Source of the DNA: DATAEG01 sp036258135
Lineage (GTDB): Bacteria; Actinomycetota; Actinomycetes; Mycobacteriales; Jatrophihabitantaceae
DNA: 34,516 bases
Reading direction: 5' to 3'
NCBI GenBank assembly: GCA_036258135.1
Contig: DATAEG010000089.1
Span: forward strand, 1-34,516
The notes beneath the pieces were generated by a model. The model saw only the letters and a list, made by a program, of their open reading frames with translations. It did no database searches and was not told where the DNA came from. Both the position numbers and the translations under genes were made by a program. The first letter of the stretch is position 1, and every line of letters starts with the position of its first letter. Below, in pieces: positions 23,126-31,017 of this stretch.

Positions 23126-23267
23126 CGGGCTGGATCGGCGTCGATTCGACCCGGGCGGCGCGCAGCAAGGTGTCCCAGGACAGCCGCCGGTCGTAGTCAT
23201 GCAACAGATCGAAAGTGGCCTCGGCCGAGGCCGGCATCTCCTGCTGGACGACCAGGTGGACGGTCAC
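23019..23267 (-). pseudogene. SRPBCC (START-like) protein, N-terminal remnant
   Basis: An 82-residue frame opening with MTVHLVVQQEMPASAEATFD then LLHDYDRRLSWDTLLRAARV, the start of an SRPBCC/polyketide cyclase-like protein (usual length about 140-160). Similarity ends near 23147; the rest of the frame is the antisense of the DinB remnant. The GTG at 23267 lies 15 bases after the stop of the F420 enzyme upstream with GAGG before it, so it was once second in that operon. It may still be translated but lacks most of the hydrophobic ligand-binding fold. Confidence 0.6.
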
Positions 23268-23282
23268 GGCCGGCCTCGCGTT

Positions 23283-24053
23283 CTACAGCTTGTCGCGCCA
23301 TTCCACCCATTGGCCGACATTCGTCAGGTCGTAGCTCGGCCCACTGACGCCGATGGTGAACTGGCGGACTCCGGCTTCGAGGTACTGCGGACCGCGCCGC
23401 TCCGGGGCGCCGCGCACGCCGACCGAGCGCTCGATCTCGCTCGGGTCACGCCCGATCTCGGCGCACCAGCCGTCGAGGACCGCGGACTTATGCCGGAACG
23501 TGTCGAGGTCGGCGAAGGAGTGCCACGCCTGCGCGTACCGGGCGACCAGCCGCAGCGTCTTCCGCTCGCCGCCACCGCCGATCAGGATCGGGATCCGCCG
23601 TCTGGGCGGCGGGTTCAGCTTGGCCCAACGCGACTCAATGCGCGGCAGCGACTCAGCGAGTCGGTCCAACCGTCCGCCCGCGGTACTGAAGTCGTATCCG
23701 TACTCGTCGTAGTCGCGTCGGAACCAGCCCGATCCGATGCCGAGGGTGAGCCGGCCGCCGCTGATGTGGTCCACGGTCCGCGCCATGTCGGCGAGGAGCT
23801 CCGGATTGCGGTAACTGTTGCACGTGACCAGGGCGCCGATCTGAACCCGAGAGGTCTGCTCGGCCCATGCGGCCAGCATCGTCCAGCACTCGAAGTGCAG
23901 GCCGTTCGCGGGCCCGTTGAGCGGGAAGAAGTGGTCCCAGTTGTAGACGGCGTCCACGCCGAGGTCTTCGGCTTCCCGGACCGCGTCACGGATCTCGGCG
24001 TAGGTGGCGTGCTGAGGCTGGAGCTGGACGGCGATGCGCACGGCGGGCGTCAT
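23283..24053 (-). CDS. F420-dependent LLM-class oxidoreductase (TIGR03560-like)
   Basis: A 256-residue luciferase-like enzyme, probably F420- rather than flavin-dependent. Seen: RIAVQLQPQHATYAEIRDAV, EAEDLGVDAVYNWDHFFPLN with the WDH motif, LVTCNSYRNPELLADMARTV, the conserved HISGGRLTLGIGSGWFRRDY and IPILIGGGGERKTLRLVARY. The reaction is unknown; the family contains reductases of many substrates. The ATG at 24053 was chosen because TAGCGT (24061-24066) lies seven bases upstream; a start at 24071 would add six residues. The remnant SRPBCC gene follows 15 bases after its stop. Confidence 0.83.
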   Translation of the reverse strand: MTPAVRIAVQLQPQHATYAEIRDAVREAEDLGVDAVYNWDHFFPLNGPANGLHFECWTMLAAWAEQTSRVQIGALVTCNSYRNPELLADMARTVDHISGGRLTLGIGSGWFRRDYDEYGYDFSTAGGRLDRLAESLPRIESRWAKLNPPPRRRIPILIGGGGERKTLRLVARYAQAWHSFADLDTFRHKSAVLDGWCAEIGRDPSEIERSVGVRGAPERRGPQYLEAGVRQFTIGVSGPSYDLTNVGQWVEWRDKL

Positions 24054-24060
24054 GCGATTG

Positions 24061-24066
24061 ACGCTA
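24061..24066 (-). promoter_or_regulatory. Probable leaderless -10 element for the LLM gene
   Basis: The minus-strand TAGCGT at 24061-24066 is seven bases before the ATG at 24053. The same hexamer and spacing occur before scoA at 1548. Confidence 0.4.
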
Positions 24067-24084
24067 CGCAAGTGGGTTGAACGA

Positions 24085-24426
24085 CTACTCCCCCAGGGTG
24101 TCGAGGGCCAGCCGCTTCGGCACCACCATCCGCCAGGCGTCGCGGATCAGCTCGCCCGCCTCCTCGGCGTCGATCGCATCCATCCGCACCCGCACCCAGT
24201 TGTAGCGCTCGTCCGAGCGCAGCGGCATGAGAAACCGCTCCGGGTCGCCGGCCACGAGCGCGGCCCGCTCCTCGCGAGGGAAGGCGAACCCGAGCAACGT
24301 CTCGTCCCGCGACAGCGAGGCGTAGACGTACTGGCCCACCTTGAACTTGAGCCGGTCGCCGACCACGCGCTCGTAGCTGCGCGGGAGATCCCGCGCCACC
24401 GCTCTGATGTCGTCGACCGTGGCCAT
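24085..24426 (-). CDS. MmcQ/YjbR family protein
   Basis: A 113-residue single-domain protein of the MmcQ/YjbR fold, often annotated as DNA-binding but without a proven role. Seen: TVDDIRAVARDLPRSYERVV, RLKFKVGQYVYASLSRDETL, and toward the end YNWVRVRMDAIDAEEAGELI with RDAWRMVVPKRLA, the standard C-terminal element (W-V-x-V-x-L then D-A-W-x-x-x-x-P-K). The ATG at 24426 gives the family start; the longer frame to 24567 is not supported. A CACAGT hexamer six bases upstream could be a leaderless -10. It stands alone between the LLM gene and the DHFR-like gene, all on the minus strand. Confidence 0.8.
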   Translation of the reverse strand: MATVDDIRAVARDLPRSYERVVGDRLKFKVGQYVYASLSRDETLLGFAFPREERAALVAGDPERFLMPLRSDERYNWVRVRMDAIDAEEAGELIRDAWRMVVPKRLALDTLGE

Positions 24427-24478
24427 GTACTGACTGTGCCAGCGGGTGCCGACAGCGGCGCTCAACTGATGGCAGGGT

Positions 24479-25060
24479 TCAGGCCTCGCGGGCCGACTGG
24501 TAGGTGAGCAGGACGAGGCTCTCGCCGACGGGGCGCGCATCGACCAAGCGCAGCGGCTTCTGGCCACCGGTCGGCGAGAAGAGGCGCTGGCCGGTGCCCA
24601 GCACCATCGGGTGGGTCATCAGCCGCCACTCGTCGACCAGGTCGTGCTCCAGCAGCGTCTGGACCAGAACCCGGCTGGCGTACACGACGATTTCCCCGTC
24701 GAGGCTCTGCTTGAGTTTCGTGACCTCCTCGACTGCCTCGCCCCGAATGACCGTCGCCTCGCCCCAGCCGGTCGGGTCCTCGAGGGTTGAGGAAACGATG
24801 TACTTGGGCAGCTTGCGGAGCCGGTCGGCCCAGTCGCCGGGCCGGTCAGCCCACCGTTCGGCGAAATAGCCGTAACTTCGCCGGCCAAGGAGCAGGGCCG
24901 CAGCGTCCGACGCCTCCTGGAACTCGACCTTGGCCCACTCGCCGCGGTCGGCGTCGGACATCCGCTCGAACCAGCCCCCGAGGGCAAAGCCTTCGCTACC
25001 GGTTGGGTCCTGGACCACGCCGTCGACCGTGACGTTCGCACTGACGACTATTCGTCCCAT
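24479..25060 (-). CDS. Dihydrofolate reductase-like (RibD C-terminal domain) protein
   Basis: A 193-residue protein with the DHFR/RibD_C fold. Seen: MGRIVVSANVTVDGVVQDPT, FQEASDAAALLLGRRSYGYF (the ALLLGRRTY element), LPKYIVSSTLEDPTGWGEAT, DGEIVVYASRVLVQTLLEHD and the closing LVDEWRLMTHPMVLGTGQRLF. These match actinobacterial dihydrofolate reductase family proteins, which bind NADPH; most are not true FolA enzymes and their substrates are unknown. AAGGAG precedes the ATG at 25060 by nine bases, and the extension to 25369 is a shadow of the sigma factor gene. It is divergent from the sigma factor gene across 128 bases; the two families are often neighbours in actinobacteria. Confidence 0.85.
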   Translation of the reverse strand: MGRIVVSANVTVDGVVQDPTGSEGFALGGWFERMSDADRGEWAKVEFQEASDAAALLLGRRSYGYFAERWADRPGDWADRLRKLPKYIVSSTLEDPTGWGEATVIRGEAVEEVTKLKQSLDGEIVVYASRVLVQTLLEHDLVDEWRLMTHPMVLGTGQRLFSPTGGQKPLRLVDARPVGESLVLLTYQSAREA

Positions 25061-25188
25061 CGCTGTTCTCCTTGTGTTGGTGTTGTCTGCTACCAGCGAG
25101 GTAGACACCCGCGACTTAGCGGATTGGTCGCCGGGCGAGCGCCCAGTTTGAGCGCCGGCCGGTGTCGGTACCGGGATGGAGGTGGCAC

Positions 25189-26223
25189 ATGGCATTGGAC
25201 GAGAACAGCGCGACAGGCGCCATCCTCGCCCGGGCGCGCGACGGCGACGGGGAGGCGTTCCGGCTGCTGACCGAGCCGCACCGCCGGGAACTTCATGTGC
25301 ACTGCTACCGGATGCTCGGATCCTTCCAGGACGCCGAGGATGCGCTGCAAGACACCCTGCTGGCCGCATGGCGGGGACTCGATGCGTTCGAGAGCCGCTC
25401 GTCGGTCCGCACGTGGCTCTACCGGATCGCCACGAACCAGTGCCTCAACGCGCGGCGGTCGGCGCGCCGTCGTCACGCCAAGGAGTGGGACGTGCCCGGC
25501 ATGGAGCCGCCTGAGCCGACCGGGCTGGGCGAGGTCGTCTGGCTCGAGCCACTGCCCGAGGCCGTTCTCGACGGTGCCCGCGATATCCCGCTGGGGCCCG
25601 AAGCCAGGTACGAGCAGAGCGAGTCGATCTCGCTCGCCTTCGTCACCGCGCTCCAGCTGCTCCCGCCACGCCAGCTCGCCGTACTCGTCCTGCGCGATGT
25701 CCTCGGCTTCCCGGCGCGCGAGGTCGCCGACATGCTCGATTCGACCGTTGACTCGGTCAACAGCGCCCTCAAGCGCGCACGGACGACCCTGGACCGTCGC
25801 CGAGCCGCCCGCGTCGACCACGAGCCGCCGCCCGAGGCGGGAACTCCGGCCGAGGACGCGCTGGTGGCGAGGTTCGTCCGCGCCTACGAATCTGCCGACC
25901 TGGATGCCCTGATCGCGCTGCTGACCGACGACGTCTTCGTGTCCATGCCGCCCATGCCGTTCGAGTACGAGGGCCGGGCGGCCGTCGGACGATTCTGCGA
26001 GCTGTTGTTCGCCGCCGGGCGCAGGCACCACCTGGTGCCCACCCGCGCGAACGGCCAGCCAGCGTTCGGCATGTACGTGCAGGCCGCCGACGGCATCCGG
26101 CACGGGACCGGCTTGATGGTGCTGACCCTCAGCGGCGACGGCATCTCCGCCATGACCCGTTTCGAGAACAACGTCTTCCCCGCGTTCGGCCTGCCCCGAT
26201 CGCTGCCCGAGCGCGGAGCTTGA
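25189..26223 (+). CDS. ECF-subfamily RNA polymerase sigma factor with SnoaL-like C-terminal domain (SigG/TIGR02960-like)
   Basis: A 344-residue alternative sigma factor. Region 2 covers about 22-92 (AFRLLTEPHRRELHVHCYRM, QDAEDALQDTLLAAWRGLDAF, SVRTWLYRIATNQCLNARR); region 4 about 150-205 (LPPRQLAVLVLRDVLGFPAR with EVADMLDSTVDSVNSALKRA). The tail (about 225-335) is a SnoaL-like NTF2-fold domain (FVRAYESADLDALIALLTDD, MPFEYEGRAAVGRF), which in this type of factor takes the place of a separate anti-sigma and modulates activity. GGAGG lies seven bases before the ATG. No anti-sigma gene is adjacent. Targets unknown; the divergent DHFR-like gene is the obvious candidate. Confidence 0.9.
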   Translation: MALDENSATGAILARARDGDGEAFRLLTEPHRRELHVHCYRMLGSFQDAEDALQDTLLAAWRGLDAFESRSSVRTWLYRIATNQCLNARRSARRRHAKEWDVPGMEPPEPTGLGEVVWLEPLPEAVLDGARDIPLGPEARYEQSESISLAFVTALQLLPPRQLAVLVLRDVLGFPAREVADMLDSTVDSVNSALKRARTTLDRRRAARVDHEPPPEAGTPAEDALVARFVRAYESADLDALIALLTDDVFVSMPPMPFEYEGRAAVGRFCELLFAAGRRHHLVPTRANGQPAFGMYVQAADGIRHGTGLMVLTLSGDGISAMTRFENNVFPAFGLPRSLPERGA

Positions 26224-26274
26224 TAGCGAGGACGAGCCATGACCCGCGCTCGGTATCAAGGTCGCGAGTCAGTG

Positions 26275-26303
26275 TTGACGTGTTCGAACATATGTTCGAT
26301 GAT
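26275..26303 (+). promoter_or_regulatory. Likely SOS promoter of imuA'-imuB
   Basis: TTGACG (26275-26280) and GATGAT (26298-26303) are 17 bases apart, and GATGAT is seven bases before the GTG at 26311. The spacer holds the LexA box, so LexA binding would block polymerase directly. The -10 is a weak match and the assignment is inferred. Confidence 0.5.
26284..26299. promoter_or_regulatory. LexA-binding SOS box, perfect palindrome
   Basis: TCGAACATATGTTCGA is a perfect 16-base palindrome and fits the actinobacterial/Bacillus SOS consensus with GAAC-N4-GTTC at its core. It lies 12 bases before the chosen start of the ImuA' gene. Confidence 0.92.
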
Positions 26304-26310
26304 AGACGAT

Positions 26311-27072
26311 GTGACGGCCGCGCTCGCGTTCCCGGCTCGCCCGGTGTCTGCACACCGGGAGCGATCGGTGCTGGACAGCGGCAACGTCGACGCCGGCGCG
26401 CTCGTCGGCAACATCGACAGGCTGGCCCGGCGGGTCGCTCCCCCGCTGCCGGTGGCCGACGCGCTGCGTGCGGTACTGCCTGAAGGCCTGCCCCGGGGCA
26501 GCACCGTCGCCGTCCACGGCTCGGTGTCGTTGCTGCTGGCGCTGCTGGGGACAGCCTCGCAGGAGGGCGCTTGGAGCGCGCTAGTGGCCATGCCTCCCGT
26601 GAGCGTGGAGGCGGCCGTCGAATACGGCGTCGACCCAGCCCGGCTGGCCGTCGTCCCGGATCCGGGGACGGAATGGAGCACCGCGGTGAGCGTCCTCGTC
26701 GACGCGCTTGACCTCGTGGTGGTGCGCCCGCCGGCGACACTGCCCAGCGCCCTGGGACGACGGATGTCGGCCCGGGCCCGCAGCAAGGACGCAGTGCTGC
26801 TGACCTACCTCGGCGGCGCCGGGCTGACGCACTGGCCGGGCGCGGACGTCGTCCTGACCGCCGCCACGATCGAGTGGACCGGGGTGGGTGACTCGGCCGG
26901 CCACGGCCGGCTGCGCGGTCGCCAGGTGGAGCTGAGCGCGTCCGGACGCGGTCGGCACGCTCCGCCCCGGACCACCTGCTGCTGGCTGCCTGCCCCGCTC
27001 GGCACGGGCATCGACTCGGTCTCCCTGCCCGGCCCAGAAGTGGCCCGTCTCGATGACCGCCGAGCCGGCTGA
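26311..27072 (+). CDS. ImuA' (RecA-like mutasome protein)
   Basis: A 253-residue RecA-fold relative that partners ImuB in damage-induced mutagenesis. Seen: LARRVAPPLPVADALRAVLP, EGLPRGSTVAVHGSVSLLLA (59-77), VAMPPVSVEAAVEYGVDPAR, LAVVPDPGTEWSTAVSVLVD, DLVVVRPPATLPSALGRRMS and HWPGADVVLTAATIEWTGVG. The phosphate loop is degenerate: the RecA G-x4-GK-T pattern is replaced by HGSVSLLLA with no lysine, so ATP binding is doubtful. The GTG at 26311 fits a leaderless start; an ATG at 26299 inside the SOS box and one at 26239 upstream of the promoter are less likely. Its end overlaps the imuB start by 20 bases. Confidence 0.8.
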   Translation: MTAALAFPARPVSAHRERSVLDSGNVDAGALVGNIDRLARRVAPPLPVADALRAVLPEGLPRGSTVAVHGSVSLLLALLGTASQEGAWSALVAMPPVSVEAAVEYGVDPARLAVVPDPGTEWSTAVSVLVDALDLVVVRPPATLPSALGRRMSARARSKDAVLLTYLGGAGLTHWPGADVVLTAATIEWTGVGDSAGHGRLRGRQVELSASGRGRHAPPRTTCCWLPAPLGTGIDSVSLPGPEVARLDDRRAG

Positions 27073-28705
27073 CCACGCCACCGACGCGGTCCGGATGATC
27101 GCAGTCTGGTGTCCGGACTGGCCGGTCACCGCGGTCCGTCTGGTGAACGGTCAGGGCGAGCGCGACCTGGATCCCGAAACGCCGGTGGCCGTGGTCAGCG
27201 CCAACCACGTCGTGGCCTGCTCGCACGCCGCCCGACGAGCCGGGATACGTCGCGGGCTGCGGCGGCGCGAGGCGCAGGGCCGCTGCCCGGCGTTGGTGGT
27301 GCTGCCCCGTGACGAGGGCGCTGAGGTACGCGCCTTCGAGCCGGTCGTACAGGCCATCGAATCGCTGGCGCCCGGAGTGGAGATCAGCCGGCCCGGCATT
27401 GCCTGCGTCGGCGCTCGCGGCCCGACCCGTTACTTCGGTGGCGAGACGGCGGTGGTGCATGCGCTGTCCCGCGCGCTGATCACCCGCCTCGGTGACCTGG
27501 CCGCGGTGGGTTCCAATGTCCTCATCGGCATCGCGGACGGACCGTTCGCGGCCGAGCAGGCCGCCCGTCGCGGCACGATCGTCGACCCGGGCGGTTCGGC
27601 GGCGTTCCTGGCCGACATGTCCGTGGACACCCTTGGGCTGCCCGAGCTCGCCGACCTGCTCAAGCGCCTCGGTATCCGCACCCTGGCCGCTTTCGCCGCA
27701 CTGCCCGCCACGGACGTGCTGGCCCGGTTCGGTCCCGCCGGCGCCTGGGCGCACCGGCAGGCGGGCGGACGCGACGCCCGGCCGATCGCCGCTCGTCGGC
27801 CCGCGGCGGAGTTCAGCGCCGAGGTCGTCTTCGAACCGGCCGTGGACACCGCGGAGGCGGTCACGTTCAGCACCCGCACGACCGCGGAGCTTTTCGTCAC
27901 CGACCTCGCCGGGCACGGCCTGGCTTGCACGTGCCTCGAGCTGCTGGTGCGCACCGAGCACGGCGAGGAGACGGTGCGCCGCTGGCGGCACGCGGGTGTG
28001 CTCGGCACCCTCGACGTGCTCGACCGGGTGCGCTGGCAGCTGGACAGCTGGCTGGCCGGGCGGCATCCGGAGGCAGATCAACCCACCGCCGGGGTGACGC
28101 TGCTGCGGCTCACCCCGGTCGAGTGCGTGCCCATGCTCGCCCACCAGCAGGCGCTGTGGGGTGCCAGCGGGGCCGACGACGAACGCGCCCATCGGGCGCT
28201 GGCCCGGCTGGCCACCCTGCTCGGGCACGGCTCGGTGCTGACCGCGGTCACCGACGGCGGCCGCACTCCGGCCGAGCGCACCCGGTTGATCCCGTGGGGC
28301 GATGAGCGCACGCCGCGCAACGGCCCGGACCGGCCCTGGCCCGGACGGCTGCCCGCTCCCGCCCCGTCCGTGCTACTCGACCCGCCTCGGCCCGTCCAGG
28401 TCCTCGACGCCTCCGGCCGACAGGTCACCGTCACCGAACGTGGCGCGGTATCCGAGGCGCCGGCCCAGCTGAGTTACGGCCACCAGCCCGTCCCGATCAC
28501 CGCATGGGCCGGTCCCTGGCCGGTCGACGATCGCTGGTGGGAGGGGCACCGGCCGCGCCGCCGGGCCCGTTTCCAGCTCGTCGACCTGCGCGGACGCGCC
28601 TACCTCGCCACCTGCACGCTGCCCGGCAGTCCGGTCGGAACCCATCCGATGCCGCAGACGTCGACGGATGCTCCCGTCTGGACACTCGATGCGGTGTACG
28701 ACTGA
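27053..28705 (+). CDS. imuB: ImuB, catalytically inactive Y-family polymerase homologue
   Basis: A 550-residue Y-family polymerase homologue that acts as the hub of the ImuA'/ImuB/DnaE2 mutasome and tethers it to the sliding clamp. Seen: RMIAVWCPDWPVTAVR (14-29) where active polymerases have D-x-D-x-F-F, and SRPGIACVGARGP (112-124) where they have S-x-D-E, so both catalytic acidic sites are missing. HhH and little-finger regions follow (LADLLKRLGIRTLAAFAALP, then AVTFSTRTTAELFVTDLAGH), and a C-terminal ImuB-type domain with RARFQLVDLRGRAYLATCTL. Its ATG lies inside the ImuA' gene. No dnaE2 follows; the next gene encodes a hydrolase. DnaE2 must be elsewhere for the mutasome to work. Confidence 0.88.
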   Translation: MTAEPADHATDAVRMIAVWCPDWPVTAVRLVNGQGERDLDPETPVAVVSANHVVACSHAARRAGIRRGLRRREAQGRCPALVVLPRDEGAEVRAFEPVVQAIESLAPGVEISRPGIACVGARGPTRYFGGETAVVHALSRALITRLGDLAAVGSNVLIGIADGPFAAEQAARRGTIVDPGGSAAFLADMSVDTLGLPELADLLKRLGIRTLAAFAALPATDVLARFGPAGAWAHRQAGGRDARPIAARRPAAEFSAEVVFEPAVDTAEAVTFSTRTTAELFVTDLAGHGLACTCLELLVRTEHGEETVRRWRHAGVLGTLDVLDRVRWQLDSWLAGRHPEADQPTAGVTLLRLTPVECVPMLAHQQALWGASGADDERAHRALARLATLLGHGSVLTAVTDGGRTPAERTRLIPWGDERTPRNGPDRPWPGRLPAPAPSVLLDPPRPVQVLDASGRQVTVTERGAVSEAPAQLSYGHQPVPITAWAGPWPVDDRWWEGHRPRRRARFQLVDLRGRAYLATCTLPGSPVGTHPMPQTSTDAPVWTLDAVYD

Positions 28706-28713
28706 CCAGCCAA

Positions 28714-28719
28714 TACGAT
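28714..28719 (+). promoter_or_regulatory. Probable leaderless -10 element for the hydrolase gene
   Basis: TACGAT is followed by six bases and the GTG at 28726. It separates the hydrolase from the SOS operon, although read-through from imuB, which ends at 28705, is also likely. No convincing -35 seen. Confidence 0.4.
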
Positions 28720-28725
28720 CGGTCG

Positions 28726-29571
28726 GTGCCCGGGCCCCTCGTCACCTTTACCAACGACGACCTGCGCTTCGACGTCGTCGACCAAGGAACCGAGACCGGC
28801 GAGGTCATCGTCGCGCTGCACGGCTTCCCGCAGCTGTCCTCATGCTGGGACGCGGTGACGCCGACTCTGACCGGCGCCGGATACCGGGTGCTCGCCCCCG
28901 ACCAGCGCGGTTACTCCCCCGGCGCGCGACCCGCCAAGGCGAAGGACTACCGGCTCGACCTGCTCGGCGGTGACGTCCTCGCCCTGGCCGACGCCGCAGG
29001 TGCCGACCGCGTCCACCTGCTCGGCCACGACTGGGGCGGCGCGGTGGCCTGGTACCTCGCCTCGCGGCACGCGGACCGGGTGCGCAGCCTGTCGGTGGTG
29101 TCGACGCCGCACCCACGCGCACTGCTCAAGGCGCTGCGCGGTCGGCAGCTGCTCAAGTCGTGGTACATGCCACTGCTGCAATTGCCGTGGTTGCCCGAGT
29201 TCGCGTTGCGCAGCCGGGACGCGGCCTTGACCCGTCGGCTGCTCGGCCGCAGTGGCCTGCCCACTGTCCGTCAGAAAGAGACGGCCGCCTTGCTGGCCGA
29301 GCCCGGCGCGGCCACCGCGACGCTGAACTGGTACCGCGCCATGCGCACCCGCCATGCTCCCGGGCCGGGCCGGGTCGCGGTGCCGACGCTGTACGTCTGG
29401 GGCGATCACGACGCGGCCCTCGGCCGGACCGCGGCCGACAACACCGCCGAATGGGTGACCGGGCCGTATCGGTTCGAGATCTTGAAGGGTGCGTCGCACT
29501 GGATCCCGGACGAACGCCCCGACGAGCTGGCCCACCTGGTCCTGGCCCAGGTGCTCCGTCACAACGACTGA
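28726..29571 (+). CDS. Alpha/beta hydrolase, epoxide hydrolase-type
   Basis: A 281-residue alpha/beta hydrolase. Seen: VALHGFPQLSSCWDAVTPTL with the oxyanion HGFP (32-35), VLAPDQRGYSPGARP, and HLLGHDWGGAVAWYLASRHA, in which Asp102 of GHDWGG is the nucleophile, as in epoxide hydrolases and haloalkane dehalogenases. Near the end come VPTLYVWGDHDAALG with the acidic partner and LKGASHWIPDERPDEL with the catalytic His. The DQRGYSPGARP region is typical of epoxide hydrolases. The GTG at 28726 was chosen for the leaderless TACGAT spacing; the in-frame extension from 28504 is a shadow of imuB. Natural substrate unknown. Confidence 0.85.
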   Translation: MPGPLVTFTNDDLRFDVVDQGTETGEVIVALHGFPQLSSCWDAVTPTLTGAGYRVLAPDQRGYSPGARPAKAKDYRLDLLGGDVLALADAAGADRVHLLGHDWGGAVAWYLASRHADRVRSLSVVSTPHPRALLKALRGRQLLKSWYMPLLQLPWLPEFALRSRDAALTRRLLGRSGLPTVRQKETAALLAEPGAATATLNWYRAMRTRHAPGPGRVAVPTLYVWGDHDAALGRTAADNTAEWVTGPYRFEILKGASHWIPDERPDELAHLVLAQVLRHND

Positions 29572-29682
29572 ATGCCCTCCGCCGGTGCACTCGGCCGTTC
29601 AGCGCCCGCGACACTCCGAGGAATCGGAGGATCGGGCCACGTTCCCTATGCTCACTCAAGACACAGCGACCACGGATGGACG

Positions 29683-30693
29683 ATGATCTGCCCTCACTGC
29701 ACATTCGCCGTGCAGCCCACTGACGCGTTCTGCGGTCACTGCGGGGCGGCGCTACCCGGCGCCACGCCGGCAGACAGCAGTTCCAGGCACGCCGCGGGCC
29801 GGGGCGGCGCGATGCCGGCCTATCCCGCGCTGCCGCCGTTTGATCCTTCGGCCTATCCGCCGCCGCACCAGGTGGCCGACGAGCCGATCTTGCCGGCGTC
29901 GTCCGGGCCGCCCCAGCCGTACGGTATCCCGGACCTTCCTCCCGGGCCCGCAGTCGTCGGCGCGGATGCTGGCGTCGAGGCGGCGCAGGCGCAATGGTAC
30001 GAGCCGGAACCGCACCGTCCACCGCCGTCGCCGACGTCGAGGTGGTTGATCGGCATCGGGGTCGGCCTGCTCGCGATCATTGCCGTCACCATGGCCGGGT
30101 TGGCGTTGATCAAGCGGACCAGCAACAACTCGGCCGGCACTTCTCCGACCCCGACGACCAGCCGGGTGACAAAGGAGCAAGGCACCACGGCGCGCTCGTC
30201 CGCAGCGCTCCGCCCGGTCCGTACCGTGGCCGTGACCGGCACGCCGTCCGGAACCATCTACCAGGTGTCGATCTGGGCCGAGAAAACGGACCAGAATTGC
30301 CATGCGCATGCCCACGGCAGCCCGGTGGTGTCGTTCCTCGCCAAGCACCCGTGCGCCACCATGACCCGTCGGCTGGGCACCACGACCGTCGGCGGCAAGG
30401 CCGCGGGATTCGCGCTCACCGCTATCCGGTTCTCGAGCGCCAAGACGGCCAGCGCGTTTCGCGTCCTCGTGACCAAGGACGGCACCGGCAACCTCGACGA
30501 CCTGCTCTCCGACGGCAAGCGGTTGCCAGCCGGACCCCGGTCCGTGCCTGCCCCGGACGGCTTCTCCGCCGTCAGCCACGACAACGAGGTCCTGGTCGTC
30601 GACTCCTGGTACCTGACCGGCTCGACTCCGGAGAACGACCGGCCGCTCACCGCGCTCGCGAACGACTTCTTCGGCCGGGACGGCGTCGGGTAG
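29683..30693 (+). CDS. Zinc-ribbon, membrane-anchored protein of unknown function
   Basis: A 336-residue protein. The N-terminus has two CxxC pairs (CPHC at 3-6 and CGHC at 17-20), a zinc ribbon. A Pro/Ala-rich linker of about 95 residues follows, then one transmembrane span (about 121-143, WLIGIGVGLLAIIAVTMAGL) followed by LIKR. The outer part begins with a Ser/Thr-rich stretch and then a domain of about 150 residues (TVAVTGTPSGTIYQVSIWAE to VLVVDSWYLTG) with a C-x-HAH segment and a second Cys about 17 residues on. The topology puts the zinc ribbon inside and the domain outside. I do not recognise the outer domain. GGATGGA lies before the ATG at 29683. Confidence 0.72.
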   Translation: MICPHCTFAVQPTDAFCGHCGAALPGATPADSSSRHAAGRGGAMPAYPALPPFDPSAYPPPHQVADEPILPASSGPPQPYGIPDLPPGPAVVGADAGVEAAQAQWYEPEPHRPPPSPTSRWLIGIGVGLLAIIAVTMAGLALIKRTSNNSAGTSPTPTTSRVTKEQGTTARSSAALRPVRTVAVTGTPSGTIYQVSIWAEKTDQNCHAHAHGSPVVSFLAKHPCATMTRRLGTTTVGGKAAGFALTAIRFSSAKTASAFRVLVTKDGTGNLDDLLSDGKRLPAGPRSVPAPDGFSAVSHDNEVLVVDSWYLTGSTPENDRPLTALANDFFGRDGVG

Positions 30694-30708
30694 GGAGTGT
30701 CTCCACTG

Positions 30709-30981
30709 TCAGCGGATGATGAAGCCGCTGGCGCCGCTCGGGCCGGCCGCGGTCACCTCGATGCCGGTGACATCGGCGTACGGCGTGCCGTGCCGGCACC
30801 AGGCGCACATCTGCTCGACCGCGGTCTGCTCGCCCTCGAACAACGCCTCCACGGCTCCGTCGGCGCGGTTGGACACCCAGCCGGTCACGCCGCGCGCCTG
30901 GGCCTCACGTCGGCAGCTGTCGCGGAAGAACACGCCCTGTACACGGCCGCGGACGACGACTCGGCGGGCCACGACCGGCAC
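30709..30981 (-). CDS. Acylphosphatase
   Basis: A 90-residue enzyme that hydrolyses the carboxyl-phosphate bond of acylphosphates. Seen: VRGRVQGVFFRDSCRREAQA, whose Arg20 binds phosphate, and GVTGWVSNRADGAVEALFEG, whose Asn38 positions the water; both catalytic residues are present and the length is normal. A Cys-x2-Cys pair in MCAWCRHGTPYADV is unusual but common enough in actinobacterial members. The GTG at 30981 is preceded at six bases by TAGGTT (30988-30993 on the minus strand), which points to a leaderless start. It is convergent with the zinc-ribbon gene. Housekeeping; no pathway link is visible. Confidence 0.9.
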   Translation of the reverse strand: MPVVARRVVVRGRVQGVFFRDSCRREAQARGVTGWVSNRADGAVEALFEGEQTAVEQMCAWCRHGTPYADVTGIEVTAAGPSGASGFIIR

Positions 30982-31017
30982 GTCGTCAACCTACTGGAGC
31001 GGGCGAATCGGTTCCGA

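Noticed and set aside
21956..24080. Two long plus-strand frames across the LLM genes
   Set aside because: Antisense to two clear F420-type enzymes; no domain, no ribosome site. Only the short DinB remnant at 22959 is real.
26129..28228. Minus-strand 699-residue frame
   Set aside because: It is the antisense of the imuA'-imuB genes; composition is typical of high-GC shadow frames.
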